DNA of 64,000 bases from contig VXAU01000683.1 of the NCBI GenBank assembly GCA_013399695.1, positions 1,336,242 through 1,400,241 of the forward strand. Direction: 5' to 3'. Under the pieces are notes generated by a model, which saw nothing but the letters and a program-made list of their open reading frames with translations, did not search any database and had not been told where the DNA came from. Positions 1 to 13,580 of this stretch are shown piece after piece (position 1 is the stretch's first letter; every line of letters begins with the position of its first letter). The DNA comes from Formicarius rufipectus (taxonomy: Eukaryota > Chordata > Aves > Passeriformes > Formicariidae). The translations under genes were made by a program, and so were the position numbers.

Positions 1-171
1 ACATTTCAATGATAAAATTTCCTTCTGCTTAACTAGAATCTTTAGTTCCGAGACTTTGAAACACATTATATCTTTTCTTGCAGATTTCTGTGACTTCAGA
101 CTCCACAGTCACATCCCATTCACTTCTGACACCTAGCAAAATCTGCAAAGCTGAAAAAATAGATATATGCA

Positions 172-196
172 GACACACACACATACACATATATAG
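172..196. repeat. CA/TA microsatellite
   Basis: A short run of CA units passes into TA units. It is imperfect and only about 25 bases long. Confidence 0.8.
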
Positions 197-894
197 AGGA
201 CAAAGATATACATACAGAGGTACACAAGTGTATCTTGAAGTTCAGCCAAACCTGTGACCAGACTGCATGTTCTCAAAATTACAGTATTTGAGGGCTCACA
301 CCACAGAAATACAACAAAGGCAACGATTTGACATATATGAGCAAATAATAAATAATAAAATAGTAATAAAACTAGCAGTAATAAAACTAAGAACATCAGA
401 AATCAGCACACCTCAGAATGTACAAAAAGAGCTGATTTTTTTTTTCCCCCCACAAAAAGTGAAAGTAGTTTTGCTTTAAATAGGTAAACTAATCTCTCGC
501 TTGTAACTATTCGGACTGACAAAAACAGTTGCAGACTGCAGAAGAAAGACTACACATTAAACATACACATGTACTAAGGCATAGAGTTGCCTTCAGCATC
601 AATGATTTAGCTCTAGAATTTGGCCCTGTGCTTATTTTCTAGTTATATATTTCTCCTCAATTCTTGACATTTAAAAACAAGAACCCTGGATTAGCTTCAT
701 ACTATATCGGATAGTTAATTAAATGTTAGGCCAAAGCTTGGAGCTCCTCCTTAATCAAAATTCTACCTGAACCCAAGAGGAGCTTTCCCTGAAAAAGTCT
801 AAATGATAGCTAAAATCTCAAACGTTAAGATGTTCTGTGAATCAAGCAGGTGCCACAGTATCCAAGGAAAATGAGACTGGGGAACAAATTTTGC

Positions 895-938
895 TGGTTT
901 GTTTTGTTTTGTTTGGGGATTTGTTTTGTTTTTGTTTT
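895..938. repeat. T/G-rich low-complexity tract (TTTTG units)
   Basis: Repeated GTTTT units are interrupted by one GGGG. The composition is the same as in the larger tracts at 54669 and 58011, so these tracts form a recurring class in this window. Confidence 0.75.
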
Positions 939-1557
939 AAATAATATACAAAGCTTTTGCTTTGGTTGAAAGGTTTAAAAAATTCTAGTTTAAGTTAAAA
1001 GAATTTTGGTTTACTTTCCAGTCTTTTTACAAAAATCTTTCCCAGAATAAAAAAGCCAAAGCGTCTGAGAAAGACATTAAATTTCCACAAAAGGAAGACA
1101 CATCAAAATCATTAGACTTCAATCTGAAAGACATCGAATTTTTACCAGTGAGTTCCATGGGCAACTGATACTGATGACCATAAAAAAATTTATACAGAAG
1201 CAATCCATAGTGTGCTTATGAAGTGAAATGAAATACTAATTCTAAACCCTGCTGAACACCAAAAGGCTGAAAACCCAGGTCTGCTTCCAAAAGACACAGC
1301 TCAGTAATTTTTGTGAATCTTATTACTGGTAGTGAGAAATAAATGTGTATGTTTGGTAAATAATAGAAGCCTTGCAGCCATGAAGTGCTCTTGAATCTAT
1401 AGCATCAGGTGTGCTTAGAGAGATGTGTACCACCTTAGGTCCACTTGGAGCTTCATCTCATACCCTCACACGAGCAAAACTCCAGCTGAGTTTGTTTTTT
1501 CACCTGCCTAATGACTAGGGAAATTTAATTGGTGCACCATACCGCCAATAAGCCATT

Positions 1558-1572
1558 AAAAAAAAAAAAAAA
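1558..1572. repeat. A15 homopolymer
   Basis: Fifteen consecutive A residues. The upstream sequence shows no AATAAA at the expected distance, so it is not obviously a retroposon tail. Confidence 0.8.
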
Positions 1573-4500
1573 TTACATTTTAATCCTTCAGAACATTCAT
1601 TATAAAGTTTTAAACATTGTACCTTAGTATACATCTGTCTTCCTTTTTACAACAAATCCTTGGATGCACTGAGGCTTTTTTTAATCTTTCTGAAAAGAAA
1701 CTAAGTTAACTGCATATTTACAATGTAAGAAGATAAAGAGAGAAAATATGACTATATGAATTATTTCTAAAAAATTTATACAAAGCAGCATAATATCTTC
1801 TTTCAAGGAGGCAGACTATTGGGGAAATAAAGTTATTAAAGTTTAAATAAATCTAAAGAACCATTAGTTGAACAAGCCAGAGGTATTTACTTACTAGATC
1901 TAACTCATTCATTTAAGGTTGTGGAGGTCACGGTCTAGACTGTTTACCTGCTATTGAGTGCTAAATATCAGTTATTCTAGTTTTTCCTATATCCACTAGT
2001 AAAATACTAATGTTCTTCAAATATGTTACTTTCCCCCTACACTGTTCCATATTACTTTTACCACAGCTATGCTTAGTGATAGAACAGTTGAATTTTACTT
2101 TAAATATTGACTGAATACTTGCTTTACAGTCCCACAAAGGTGACTTTAATAATGTATTTATATCTCTCTTACAGATATTTATTTTAATGATGTAAGGAAA
2201 TGCTATTTTTTTTTCCAAATCATGACAATCATACCATATAATAAAAGTACCTAAATACATATGTGATAGATAAGGTAAAAAATTTTGCCTGTGTGAAGTT
2301 ATGTGTCTAACTCCATAGTTCAGATACCTCAATCAAGTCTGAAAACACAAATCAACTCCAAGTGCCATAAAAATGTACAAAAGGACATCTCCCAAATCTC
2401 ACAGAAAAGAGTGGTTTCTATTCCATTCTTCCAACCTACATGAATTAACCACTGTTTCCCACACGACATTCATGCAGATACAAAGTGCAGTAAGTTGTCA
2501 GTGAAAGCAGATTTGAGAGGAAAACAGGGGTGAAGGAAGTGATTTATGGTCAAAGCTTTGGATCTGAATTAAAGAACATGGAACAATTTATGCTCTCACA
2601 TTCACACTCTTCATACTGTCTACTGCATCAGAAAAACTTTGACAATGGCAAGGCACCTGAGAAAAAAAGATAGGAAATGCTACATAAGTTTGAGTGATCT
2701 GAAAAAAATCATTGTAGCCCAAATATGGATGTTCTTGACAAAGCAAGACCCCCTTTTTATCATTTAAAACCACATAATTTGACTCTTTGTGCCCCATATT
2801 TGTTTAATCTCATGGTTTATATGTTAAATTCTTTAGTGCAACTTCAGTGGCCAAGAATATAAACCAACTGAAAACACTGATAGGTTGCCTACTGATGTCA
2901 CTGTATTTCTGACTCTCATTATAACATTAAAATAAAAATCTTTTTGGATTTTCCTTTTCTCACTTCAGTTACAAAATGCTACAAACAATCTGATTACGAA
3001 ATAAGAGCCATCACAACCACCAGCTGTGCTGCATTCACACACTAGTTAGTACATATTGAAGTATCTGTAATGAACACAACTACTTTAAGATATTGCCTAA
3101 TTAATCCAACACTGATATAAAATATGGGCTGATTTTGCTCCATTGCAACTTGTTTACATTGCGTTGCTCTTTCTTAGTGGAGACACTGAAATTTGAAATT
3201 CGCTGAGAGACTAAAGCAAATCCAGGCTCATCTTGGACTGAAACAGAAAAGCAACAGTTGCATCCTGCCACCTGCACGAGGAGTGTACAAGGAGTATCCC
3301 TAAAACCTGGAATGCAGAGGCTGTTCCTAAGCATAAATATGTTCTCAGGACATAGACATTCAGTTTACTCATTTCCTTCTCAGACCGTTCGACTGTTATG
3401 GGTGTTCCACCAGCTAGCAAATTTACAGAAACTATCAAATCACTTCTCATAGGCCTTTGAAGTGTCATCACATGCTACGGGCCTTCAGTTGCCTCTAACC
3501 ATGGTCTGGATTCAAACACCTTGATCTAGTGATGAGATGCTCTTAATCCTATTGCCTGACCATAAAGTCCTGCAATCACACAGGCAGATAAAGATCTAAA
3601 TGAGTATCATTCTACTTAATTACTCTTTTTATGCTTCTGAAGAAAGCAATATAAGCATAAATCTTCAGGAAAATAATACTTGATGTCACTACAAAGTAGA
3701 TTATACTGCAGCCATCTGTTAGCAACTTGAAAAGTTACCAGTAAAATAAGACTACTCTGACAAAATGCAGCAACAGTTTATGCCATTGTGATTACTTCAA
3801 TTTCTTTACTTTTAGAAACAGCAATTAAGCAGCAAAATTGTGGAATAATGCTGCAGTAAGTACAACCTTATCTAATCCTCAGAAGTTCAATGAATCTGTA
3901 GCAAAAAATGTTGTTAATATCTTGGTCAAACAAAGCATGTAACACCACAGATTTCATAAACTGTGAAATGAAAGAGCACTTACACTCTTTCTAGATTTAT
4001 ATTTAGACAGAAAAACTATTTCACCTGTGAAATAGAAAGATTCACTTAGGAATATTTCTTTCACTATGTTTTCAGTCCCTCTCATAGCCATTTGGGACTT
4101 AAGTCAAGGTCTGAAGTACTTTTTTAGTCAACCTCTAAAGCAAGCCTAAGAGGTACTGCTTAAGACCTAGCTGAAAGGAAACAAAGCACCATGCATTGGT
4201 AAAAACATTCTTTGATCAAGCACATGCAAGCAGGGCCAACACTCCTTTCTTTTGCAGCTCTTAGTTTTCCCCCACAGTGCACAAAGCACTCATAGTAACC
4301 ACGTCAATTTGGACTGTATCAGTTCATCAGCTTAACTGAAGACTTGATTTCAAATCCCCACAATCTTCATTCAAGAATATATCGCCACTATTATTACTTT
4401 AAAAATAAATGGAGAAGGTGCAATTATCATGTCCAGTCAGCTTTGTGACCGGAAACAATGTAATTTCCAAGCAGCGAACCCATGTCATTCAATTGCAGAG

Positions 4501-7500
4501 GAGCCAGATAAGAAGTCTTGCTTATCAAAATTTTCTTCCATCAATGCAATGATTGTGGGAACAGGCAGACTTCACAAGTTGAGTAACATTGTTTCCTTCA
4601 AGCAACTGATTGTTTCCCTCCTGAAAGCAACGTGAGCGGGCTTGACGTACAAGAACAGCCTGAAGGTTACAGAGGGTTTGTAACCTTCCTCCCTTCACAT
4701 TAACAGGGACAGTCTGGCCTGAGTACCCTTAGTAAAAGCGAAGTTGTAAACCTTAGATGTTGATATAACTTCATGTTTTCATCAGCCATTCCCTGCATTC
4801 TTCTCCCCCAACAAACTACCACTGAGATTTCCTAGTGAGGTTAAACTTGACAGGTGATAAAGAATTTTCTTTTAAAATTAATGAATATTTTGACATTCGC
4901 CAATATTTTAGTAAGTTCTAGTTGGCTGACATGGTGGGCACTTACCCAAATCCCCTGTAGCTGTTGAGTCAGCTGTACTCCATCTATCCCGTGCTCCTGC
5001 ATGTGATCAAGTGTTCAACTCCTCTGCCCTGCAGAAGTTTTTCAGAAAGTACTCTGAGCCTGTGGATGGGGAAAAGAAACACTCATTATGAAGATTCTTT
5101 TTAAAATAGGTCTGGATTTCAGATGGGAAAATTTGACAGGTCTCAGAATACTTTACAAGCCTGTTCATCATCAGACTGAAACCTGAGTAGGATCTTTATG
5201 GTGGCTTTTTGCAGTCCTTTGCATCTTTTTTTCTTGCAGGCTTTTGATCTGCTTCTCTCCACTTGTATGAAGATCTCCAGAGACCATGTGGGGCAAACAA
5301 TCAACCTGGAGAAATTATTCTGTCATCAGCTTGTTGAGGGAAAACCTTGTCTGCTTGAAAAGAGGGGTGGGAGGAAGGAGAGAGATGGAAGCACAGAGAT
5401 AGGATCAGTAACTAAACTGCAAGGTTATCAATGTCCCGTTGTGTGTTGTGAGAAGTGTCTATTTTTTTTTCAACTCTGGGCTAAACTCATAGTACTAAAC
5501 AAAACAAAAGCAAAAAGAGCGACATTTCACACTGTGATGGAAATGTGATCTAGGGGTGTCATCATGAATACAGGTGTCAACAGAATGATAATTACCAACA
5601 GGACATCAATGCACACAAAGCCAGGTGTACACAAAGGCAAAGATCAAGCTGCTAGAAACTAAACCTGCTTCATAATATCTACTCCTCTATTTCTGGAATT
5701 TGGAGGGAGGTGGGGGAAGGTGTTTAACTCCCATTTGTTGCATTAGGCTTTTTTTCCTTCTTCCATCTCCTCCCTTCAGTTTATATTGCAACCACCTATG
5801 ATGGAAGCTTTTGTTACACCTTTGGCCAGGAAAGACAGTAGTTCAGAGACTTTTGGACCATAGGGATAGCTTTGAGGTGCCTGGATTTGTTGGAACTTAA
5901 GTTAGTTTTTAGGAAAGAAAAGCCCTGCTTCTGCCATGCCTTCACTTAAGCTAGCTTCTCTTAAACATCAAAGTGCTGCAGAGCATACTGTGTACATTCA
6001 CAGTAACATAGGCAGGTCTCAAGGGCAGCCAAGGAAGAACCAGCAGTGACATGGTGCACTGACCCACATTCTCTTCATCATCCTACAGTGCCAGGACACT
6101 AACAGAGGAAAGCAGATTTCCCTTTTAACACCAAAACATCACACAAATCCACATATCAGTATCTCAACGTAATACTAGTTCCATAAACAAGCGCATTTAA
6201 AGCATGGTCTACCCTTCAGTTGGTTTCTAAAATGGGACTCTCTGTTTACTGTGTTTTATTATTTAAGGCACATATAATACCAGAAGCCATTCCTTGACTT
6301 TTCTTCTTCAGATGAGATTATTAAAAGCATCTAATCATCTTAAAACACTGAGAGCCATCACAGCTTCCACATCATCTGGGTTTCTCCCCTCCACAGGAAT
6401 ATGCATACAACGAAATCCTGGGCTAGCATGACAGTTGTCATCCCATCTTTCCCTTGCTGCAGACTATACCATTCAACAAAGAAAGGAAACAAAGTCCAAG
6501 GCTACAGGACAGGTCCTTATAACTTGACACTCACTCAAAAAGCTGGCTACCAGCAGCTACACATGGAGAAGCAGTGACTGTGCACTTTTGGGAGACACAG
6601 CTTTCCCCACCAGCTGCAGGAACAGCTTGGCTGAGGAAGGAGCACTTCAACCTGCCCACACGTGTGAGCAGAAGCAGATTAAAAGCTGGTGGGCAGCACA
6701 GCCCACAGTGGGTGCATCGCAGCCCTTGCAGCCTGCAAGACCAGCCTTCACCCCAGCAGGTCACAAGAACCCCTATAAAAATCATCGCTGACAAACACCT
6801 CTCTCACCATATGCCTCTCAGGGAAATAGCAATTACACAGATATTCCCAAAACTCAAACAGATTTCACAACCTGAGAACACAGCAGTTTCCCCCTCAATC
6901 TATTAAAACCCCATAGGGAAGGTGGACAACTGCCCTAACTGTCAGTTCCATCACTATTTAACTGCTTTTATTTATAGAATCAATCAACCAATCTCTGCAC
7001 TTAGTAGAAACAGGTCTTCCACAGTAGAAACAGATCTTCAGTGTACCTGAAGATACACTGCATATCCTCGAAAAATCCAAGTTCCTTACAGTGAATGAAG
7101 TAATTCCACTGCTATATAACACGTTAGCTATTCTATACATTTAAAGTAAAAATAAATCCCTGAATTCTTTGACATAGGAAAAAAATTAAACAAATCTGAG
7201 TATTTCACCATTAATACTTGAAAGTATGTGCTCCCAACTTTGAGTCTTGAATCTTACAGGGTATTCATAAAGAAAATTTTTTTCAGTCCATGTAATCAGT
7301 AGTTTTGCAGACTTTCAGTATGATTTCAAATGGTTATTGTGGTCAGAACAAATTGCTCACAATTGTATGAATAGACCACAAAGAGTTTTCCAAACATACC
7401 TCATTATAACTAAGAGACATCTTGCTCATTTCCATATTAAAAATTTGTCTCCATCCCTCAAATTCCTCTGATTGTCTCACTCATATTTTATGTATTGAGA

Positions 7501-7904
7501 TCAGACAAACTGATTCTTTAAACAGTAATTTTAGAGAAGTTTTTGACACAGTCTGGTTACAAAAAAATATTAATTAGCCCTGAAGGATCTTTCTCTTTTT
7601 GTATAAAAAGATACAACTCATAAGCAAAAATATTCCTTCTTCCCTCTTCTCCAAAATTTAGAAAGCCCCCACACCTTGCTGCCCATAGATAAATACCTGT
7701 TAGGAGACAGAGAGGCTGCAAGAGAACAGAAAAATTCAATAGAAAAGAACAAATTCCAAATAAAAAGCCAATTCCAAATATTATTAACCAGTCCATATGA
7801 AAGCCAAATTCTACTGTTGACTTGCCCACAATATAACTTCATGCCTTACCAGATTTGCATTTCTCTTAATAAAACTAAGGTAGACAAGACTATCCCTTAT
7901 TATT

Positions 7905-7927
7905 AATAAATAAATAAATAAATAAAA
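7905..7927. repeat. TAAA tetranucleotide microsatellite
   Basis: About five near-perfect TAAA units. It has no obvious association with a mobile element. Confidence 0.85.
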
Positions 7928-10900
7928 CCCACAAAACAAACTCGGTTTTATCACTATTATCCTCTTATACAGAGCTCTGGAGTTATTCTAAACTCGCATC
8001 TACCAAATACAGATAACATCACAACTTCACTCTTAATGTGAAATTCCACAAACCTCAGTTAGATTGCTAGCTTTAAGCACAGAGACTATTTCAAAAGAAA
8101 ATATTCTTCAATTTTGTAAGCAATATGAAATTCCCATGCTCAGCGTAAAAGTTAAATACTCTGCTCTGTAAAGAGGGATTCTGTCTTTTTAGAAATGATC
8201 TCTGAATGTCCACAGTGGGTGCTGAAGTGCCCATGAAATAAATTCTGCAGCCTAAATGACCTTCTAATGGAACAATTCAACCAGAGCACATTTCCATTGT
8301 TTAGGAACAGCTAAAGGTTTATACACAATTAGACAGGTAGATTTACAAGTCACATGCCTTGTCTAGAATATATGAACATCAAATGTTTAAAAAAATGTCA
8401 GGGCCAGCGGAGGGAAAAGAAGGATAGTTAAAAGCACAATTTCAGCTGACAAGAGACAAACAAATAAATCTTTCTCATAAAATAACCTGTCTAAAGTCAG
8501 CATATTTTTGGGACACATATTGGGAAATACAGGCCTATATTTGAAAGCAATCTCATGAGTTTTCTCTCTAGGCGTTATTATGATCCACGTACAGCTATTA
8601 CATCCCCTCTTACATACCTCTTTTGCAACCAGGTCTACACTAGTACTTCCAGTTCTTCTGACAATAAAAGTTTGGAATCCTCCAAACACCCCTCATCCCT
8701 ACTCCAGTTACCTCATGTTTCTCATACCTGTATTCATCTGTGTTTAAAACCCCCGCACACTTGCTTTTCTAGCCATTTTTCCATGTTAAATCCACATTAA
8801 GCCACTTGGTACAAGCAATTCACGTTGCTACCCAGGTTTCTTCTCTAACATATCAGATTTAATTCAGAATCCGGCTAATCTAAATTAACAATTTATATAA
8901 TTCTTTCTATGCCTAGTCAATGTGTGCTGTAGTCACAAGGAAAAAAAGAAATTAAAAAAAATCAATACTGCATTTCACATGAGACTTACCTTCTTAGTAA
9001 TAATCAAATATACTCAGAGAAACATACGACTTCAAAATTGTCATGGCTGTTTACATTACTGGCATCTAGAGAGAGTGCACACTAGTTTTAAATAACTGAA
9101 CAATATTCAATCTCAAAACCATCTAGTTCACTTTCTATCTTGCCAAAGCAATTTTAAGTTAAATCTCTTTAACGCAAACTGTTAACAGAACAGGGAGCAC
9201 AAGTGGAAAAAAACCTGATCATTAAATCATATTTGCACTGAAGCATCACAGAACCCAAATCCAGTTTAGGTATAGTTTTACCAACAGCAAAAACGTGATC
9301 TGAACCTAACCTTGGCATTGGTTTCATCTGGGTACAACCCACTGAAATCGGATAGACAAATCCCTGTTAGTTTTACTAGCACACAGCAACATACATCAAA
9401 AGCCCAACATATTTCAGTATCAGCAGAGGTAAATGTGAATGAGAAATGGTTGTGGTTACAAACTGGGAATTAGAATAAAAAATACAAGATTTCGACAGCT
9501 TCTCTGGCTTTATAAAAACCTGCCTGCTCCATGGCAACAAATATATTCTCCCAGTGATTTAGAATAGCATTATAAAAACCTAATTCATTGATTTAAAATT
9601 CCCCTTAATTTCACAATTTTCCTGCTTTTTAGTTTCAGATGTTTAAGCACTACTGGCAGAATTTATATCTAGCATCACAGAGGATCTTAGCACACCTGTG
9701 GGTGTTTCAAAAGAGTCTTCATACTGACAAAAACAGACCCAAAAAGTCATTGTGAAAATAATTCTGGAATTAAACTTTTTTTGGATTAGGAAAAATTTGT
9801 CACAAATGCAAAAGAAAAAAAATCACCGTTACCACTTCTCTATCTTCAGACAATGGAGAGAGTTACAGTGTCCAAACGCAAGATGCAAGTTTGTGTTTAA
9901 GATGCCCATTTCCAAGTATACACTTTGTTAGCATTAGATAAATCCTAAACATTGCACACTTGTATGTATAACTGAGTCACACTCCTTTTTCAACGGTTTT
10001 ACCTCCCAGCCAAATCTACAGTCCTTATTCCTTTCCTTTAACAACTAGACTATACTTAATCTTTCAGCAGTTAAAGGATTTTTCTTCTACTGAGGCCTGC
10101 AGATTTTCAGATGAGAAAGAGAATGTGTTTTAGACCTGAAAGGAACATTAACCTGGTCCTCTTGCTTTACAACATAGCTTTTCCTTGTCTCCGTCTGCCA
10201 TTAGCTTCTTCAACTAAATGCGGATGTCACCAGCCTTTCTTTAGCAAAGGGAAATAAGTGTCCCATTAAGTACTTAGAGGAGTGGACAGATTCTCCCATT
10301 CAGCTGGTTCCCTACACACTTGCTGGTGCTGAACAGCAAATCTTCTATTTCTGAGAAAGGGCTATCACAGAGAGGTCATTTTCCTCTAAGTGGTTTCCTT
10401 ATTTCATCTGTTCTCAAGTTTAGTGTTAAGTTGCTGAAAGATTACCTCATTCATATGATTGGGAGCCTGTTTGCCTCCAGAGTGTAGGGTGAATGAGGCA
10501 ATAATTATTTGTTTGAAAAATACAGGTAGTTTAGCTTGCATTGCAAAGAAATATGCCTGAATTTGCCATTATTCCAGAGATGAATCCTGAGACCTTTATT
10601 TCCTTTTCAGAGAGTCAGGTCCTGCTCACAATGGTGAAAAATCACATGCAGATAGTCCCAGCTGCTGCTCCTGCTCCCAAAGTGAACAGAAGACCAAGAG
10701 CTGCTGCAGACCATGTGTGCACCCACACTCTGGGGCTTCTCCAAGGAGGAAAGCAATCTCCAAGGAAGGTAGGATGAGAGTTTAATGTACTTTAATACAC
10801 CAGTGAAGTTCCCCAAGCCAAATGGTTTCTCCATTGCCTTCTTTGGTGTAAGAGGGTTTTTGAGTTTTATAGCCTAGTTTACATTACACTAGAAGCTTCT

Positions 10901-12350
10901 TTTGGGGCTCCTTTATTTAGGGGATTAGGGAAGGGGGAGGAAGTCAGAGCTACTTTTATTCAAGAAAAGAAAACAAGTGCAGAGATAGTGCAATAAATGC
11001 AGAGCTTCCCATGTTTATTCAGTTCACAGACAGATTTTTAAGACAACATTCCAGGAGCTTTTTCCCAGGTAACACACCTGCTGATACAGTTACTGGGACA
11101 ATTTTCCATAATTTGATGCAAGATTAAAAATTCAAAGCAATAAGACTGCTTAATGTCAGGAAAGCCTAATAAAGGAGTGAGAAACAGTGACAGAAACAGA
11201 AAGATTTTTCCACAGAAAAACCTTGACCCATTCCTCCTAGGTTGCACATGCTACCAGAATACAAAAGCAGTAAACTGCCTCCAGGAAGAAAAAAGCTCAC
11301 TACACAACTCCTGTGAACTGGATTTAAGATGCATGTTCATTATTTTACAGAAGGAATGTTCAGCAGGATCAATATGCCATCAAGATAAAAGAAGAGTATA
11401 AATTGTCCTGAGAGTTTGGTCAGAATTTTCTTTACTGTCAGCCAGGGAATTAAAAACAGGGCAGGAGGCATATTAAAACAGTGCTTTTATAAGCTTAATC
11501 AGTAGTCTGGAAAATGAGTTTCGCAAAGAGATAATGAGCTCCCAAATCATAATTTGCCAAGGGTGCATCGATTTTCACTCATCTTCAGATCATTTACAAG
11601 CACCCAGCACAAGAACACCTTTCTGACCCAGGCTCCCACCAAGCAGGGACATGTGTCAGAACAGAATCCTCCTGCACAAAGAGGAGTTACCAGTTTAAGG
11701 GTTACATCAACTAAAAAGGTCATGAATTTGGATCTTTGGCATCTTCACAGGTATAGCAAAGAGCAAATCATAATAGTTTATTACAAAATCAGTTGTGCTG
11801 ACACCACCGTGGTTTCACCAAGCCCACAGTCCCTGTCCTGGTCTCCCTCCACACTCAGCAACTATTAGGCCATTTATCCAGTACATAGGAGAGTGGACCA
11901 AATGTCCCTCCTCCAGATCCACCTTGGGGACTACTCCATAAGGTCAAAGGATGAAACTTACTCCTGGGTTAGAGGCAACGGGTTTTGTCTCCACCAACTC
12001 ATACTGAACTGTTTATATGAAGACTAATTATCAATTACAGCAAATGAGAGAATAATCCAGCTCAGCACATGCTCTAGGATTAGTGCCTAAAGCACTGTCC
12101 CTGAGAAATGGAACAAAGTTGAAGTAAAGCTCTCAGACAGGAGAGGCATTAAACCTAGGTCTTCCACATCTTAGTCAAGCAGCCACATCACTGGACAAAC
12201 ACAAATGAACTACTGCAGAGGCAGTTTTCTTTCAGGATGATGGAAATTTGTTATACATAACATCACAAGACCAATAACAGAGGTTAAAAAAAATGTATTT
12301 TCATTCAAGTTGACATTTGATTTCTTCTTTCGTGGTAGCACACAAAAGCC

Positions 12351-12374
12351 ATATATATATACACATATATATAC
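12351..12374. repeat. TA/CA microsatellite
   Basis: Two TA blocks are separated by a short CACA interruption. Confidence 0.8.
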
Positions 12375-13400
12375 AGACACATTCTTGCTACAGTGAATCA
12401 GGCTTGTTTTCCTCTCCCATCCAACATCACCAATTCACAAATGCCCTTTGCAAAAAGGATAAACAGGATTTTTTCACAAGAAAGGTTGGAATTTGAGTAC
12501 AATTTATGTACAAGATTCAATGTTCACGCTTTCTCACTTGTTTCACCCTCTAGGGCTTTCATATTATTTGTTTGCACCCTTTCTCTTGTCAGTAAGTTAG
12601 ACTGGTTCTGTATTAATTGTGCAATGTTCTGTTATGTCATTTCTTTACTGTGTAGCAGGTAAAATGTTCTCTTATAGAGAGTCATTTTCATCCCAGGACC
12701 TGGTTGAATTCCAAGTGAGCTATTTGTTTGTCAGGGTACAATTCAATAGAAGATGTTGTTTATCTTTAGAAGTTATTTATCTTCTGTTAGAGAGTAGAGT
12801 AATTAAAAAATGGTGTAGGTTGGGGGAGTTGAACAACTGGGAAAGCTGGGGGGTTTTTTCTGTTTTAATTTAGCATTGCACTCCAAAGTCCACTAGCACT
12901 TCAAAATCTCTTTTCATTCTAGCAAAATGCTTATAATTCTGTACAAGGGAGCGGAGGGCAGTTCCACTCTTTGGACATACAATTTTTTTATCCATTCCAT
13001 CATGTCTCTAAAGAAGTCAAACATTCTTACGTTGTTCATTTCAGTGAAGAATGACAGTGAAGACCCTTGCCTTAGCAGTTGGGCAAATAAGGCCAGATAT
13101 TGGAGATCTAGGAGAGGCTGGAGGGAAGGAACCTGTAATGAATCCTGTTGCTTACAGTCTTTCTTGTATTGTTTGAATGTGTATTTTCAATAGCACAGTT
13201 TATCACACACAACCAGAAACAACCTACCCCAAGTTCTGCATCGAGACAGCTCAAAGAAGTGGAAGCTTTCTTCCTTTTTCCATTAGATGAACATGCCCAT
13301 AACCAGACCTTAGCACATGTGTCTGAATTGGTAAGACTACTTCCTCTACTTCCCCCTTTGAATAACCATTCTCAGAAATACTCAGAACTACTTCACGTGT

Positions 13401-13580
13401 GAGTGACCACGCGCAGGAACAGGTTGCCCAGAGAGGTTGTGGAGTCTCCCTCACTGGAGATATTCAAGAACCATCTAGACACAATTCTATGTCATGTGTT
13501 CTAGAACAACACTGTTTGAGCATGGAGGTTGGACCAGATGACCCATTGTGGCCCCTTCCAACCTTACCCAGACTGTGATT
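13401..13580 (+). mobile_element. CR1 LINE, 3' end fragment, sense
   Basis: The stretch reads as the 3' untranslated end of a chicken-repeat-1 (CR1) LINE. It contains the characteristic order 'aacaggttgcccagagaggt', then a 'ggagatattcaagaacc' segment, a 'tggaccagatgaccc' segment and 'ccccttccaacctta', ending near 'gactgtgatt'. CR1 copies in birds are usually 5'-truncated and keep only this end. At about 180 bases this one codes for nothing. The final ATTCTRTG-type repeat is decayed, so the copy is old. The match is by recognition, not alignment. Confidence 0.9.

Larger units (their letters stand above)
1..13400. other. Unique AT-rich non-coding sequence, no gene recognised
   Basis: I find no exon, RNA gene or interspersed repeat that I can name here. 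Open frames are short, lack flanking splice signals with a recognisable peptide, and resemble no family. Small features inside are a CA/TA microsatellite near 172-196, a T/G tract at 895-938, an A15 run at 1558-1572, a TAAA repeat near 7905-7927 and a TA/CA microsatellite at 12351-12374. Isolated AP-1 heptamers (TGAGTCA) occur at 4965-4971 and 9973-9979. The base composition fits intron or intergenic DNA of a gene-poor avian region. Old, highly diverged repeats could be hidden here and would need a profile search to show. Confidence 0.6.

Noticed and set aside
83..185. Exon-like open stretch after a TTGCAG acceptor
   Set aside because: No donor follows before microsatellite sequence and the translation is unrecognised.
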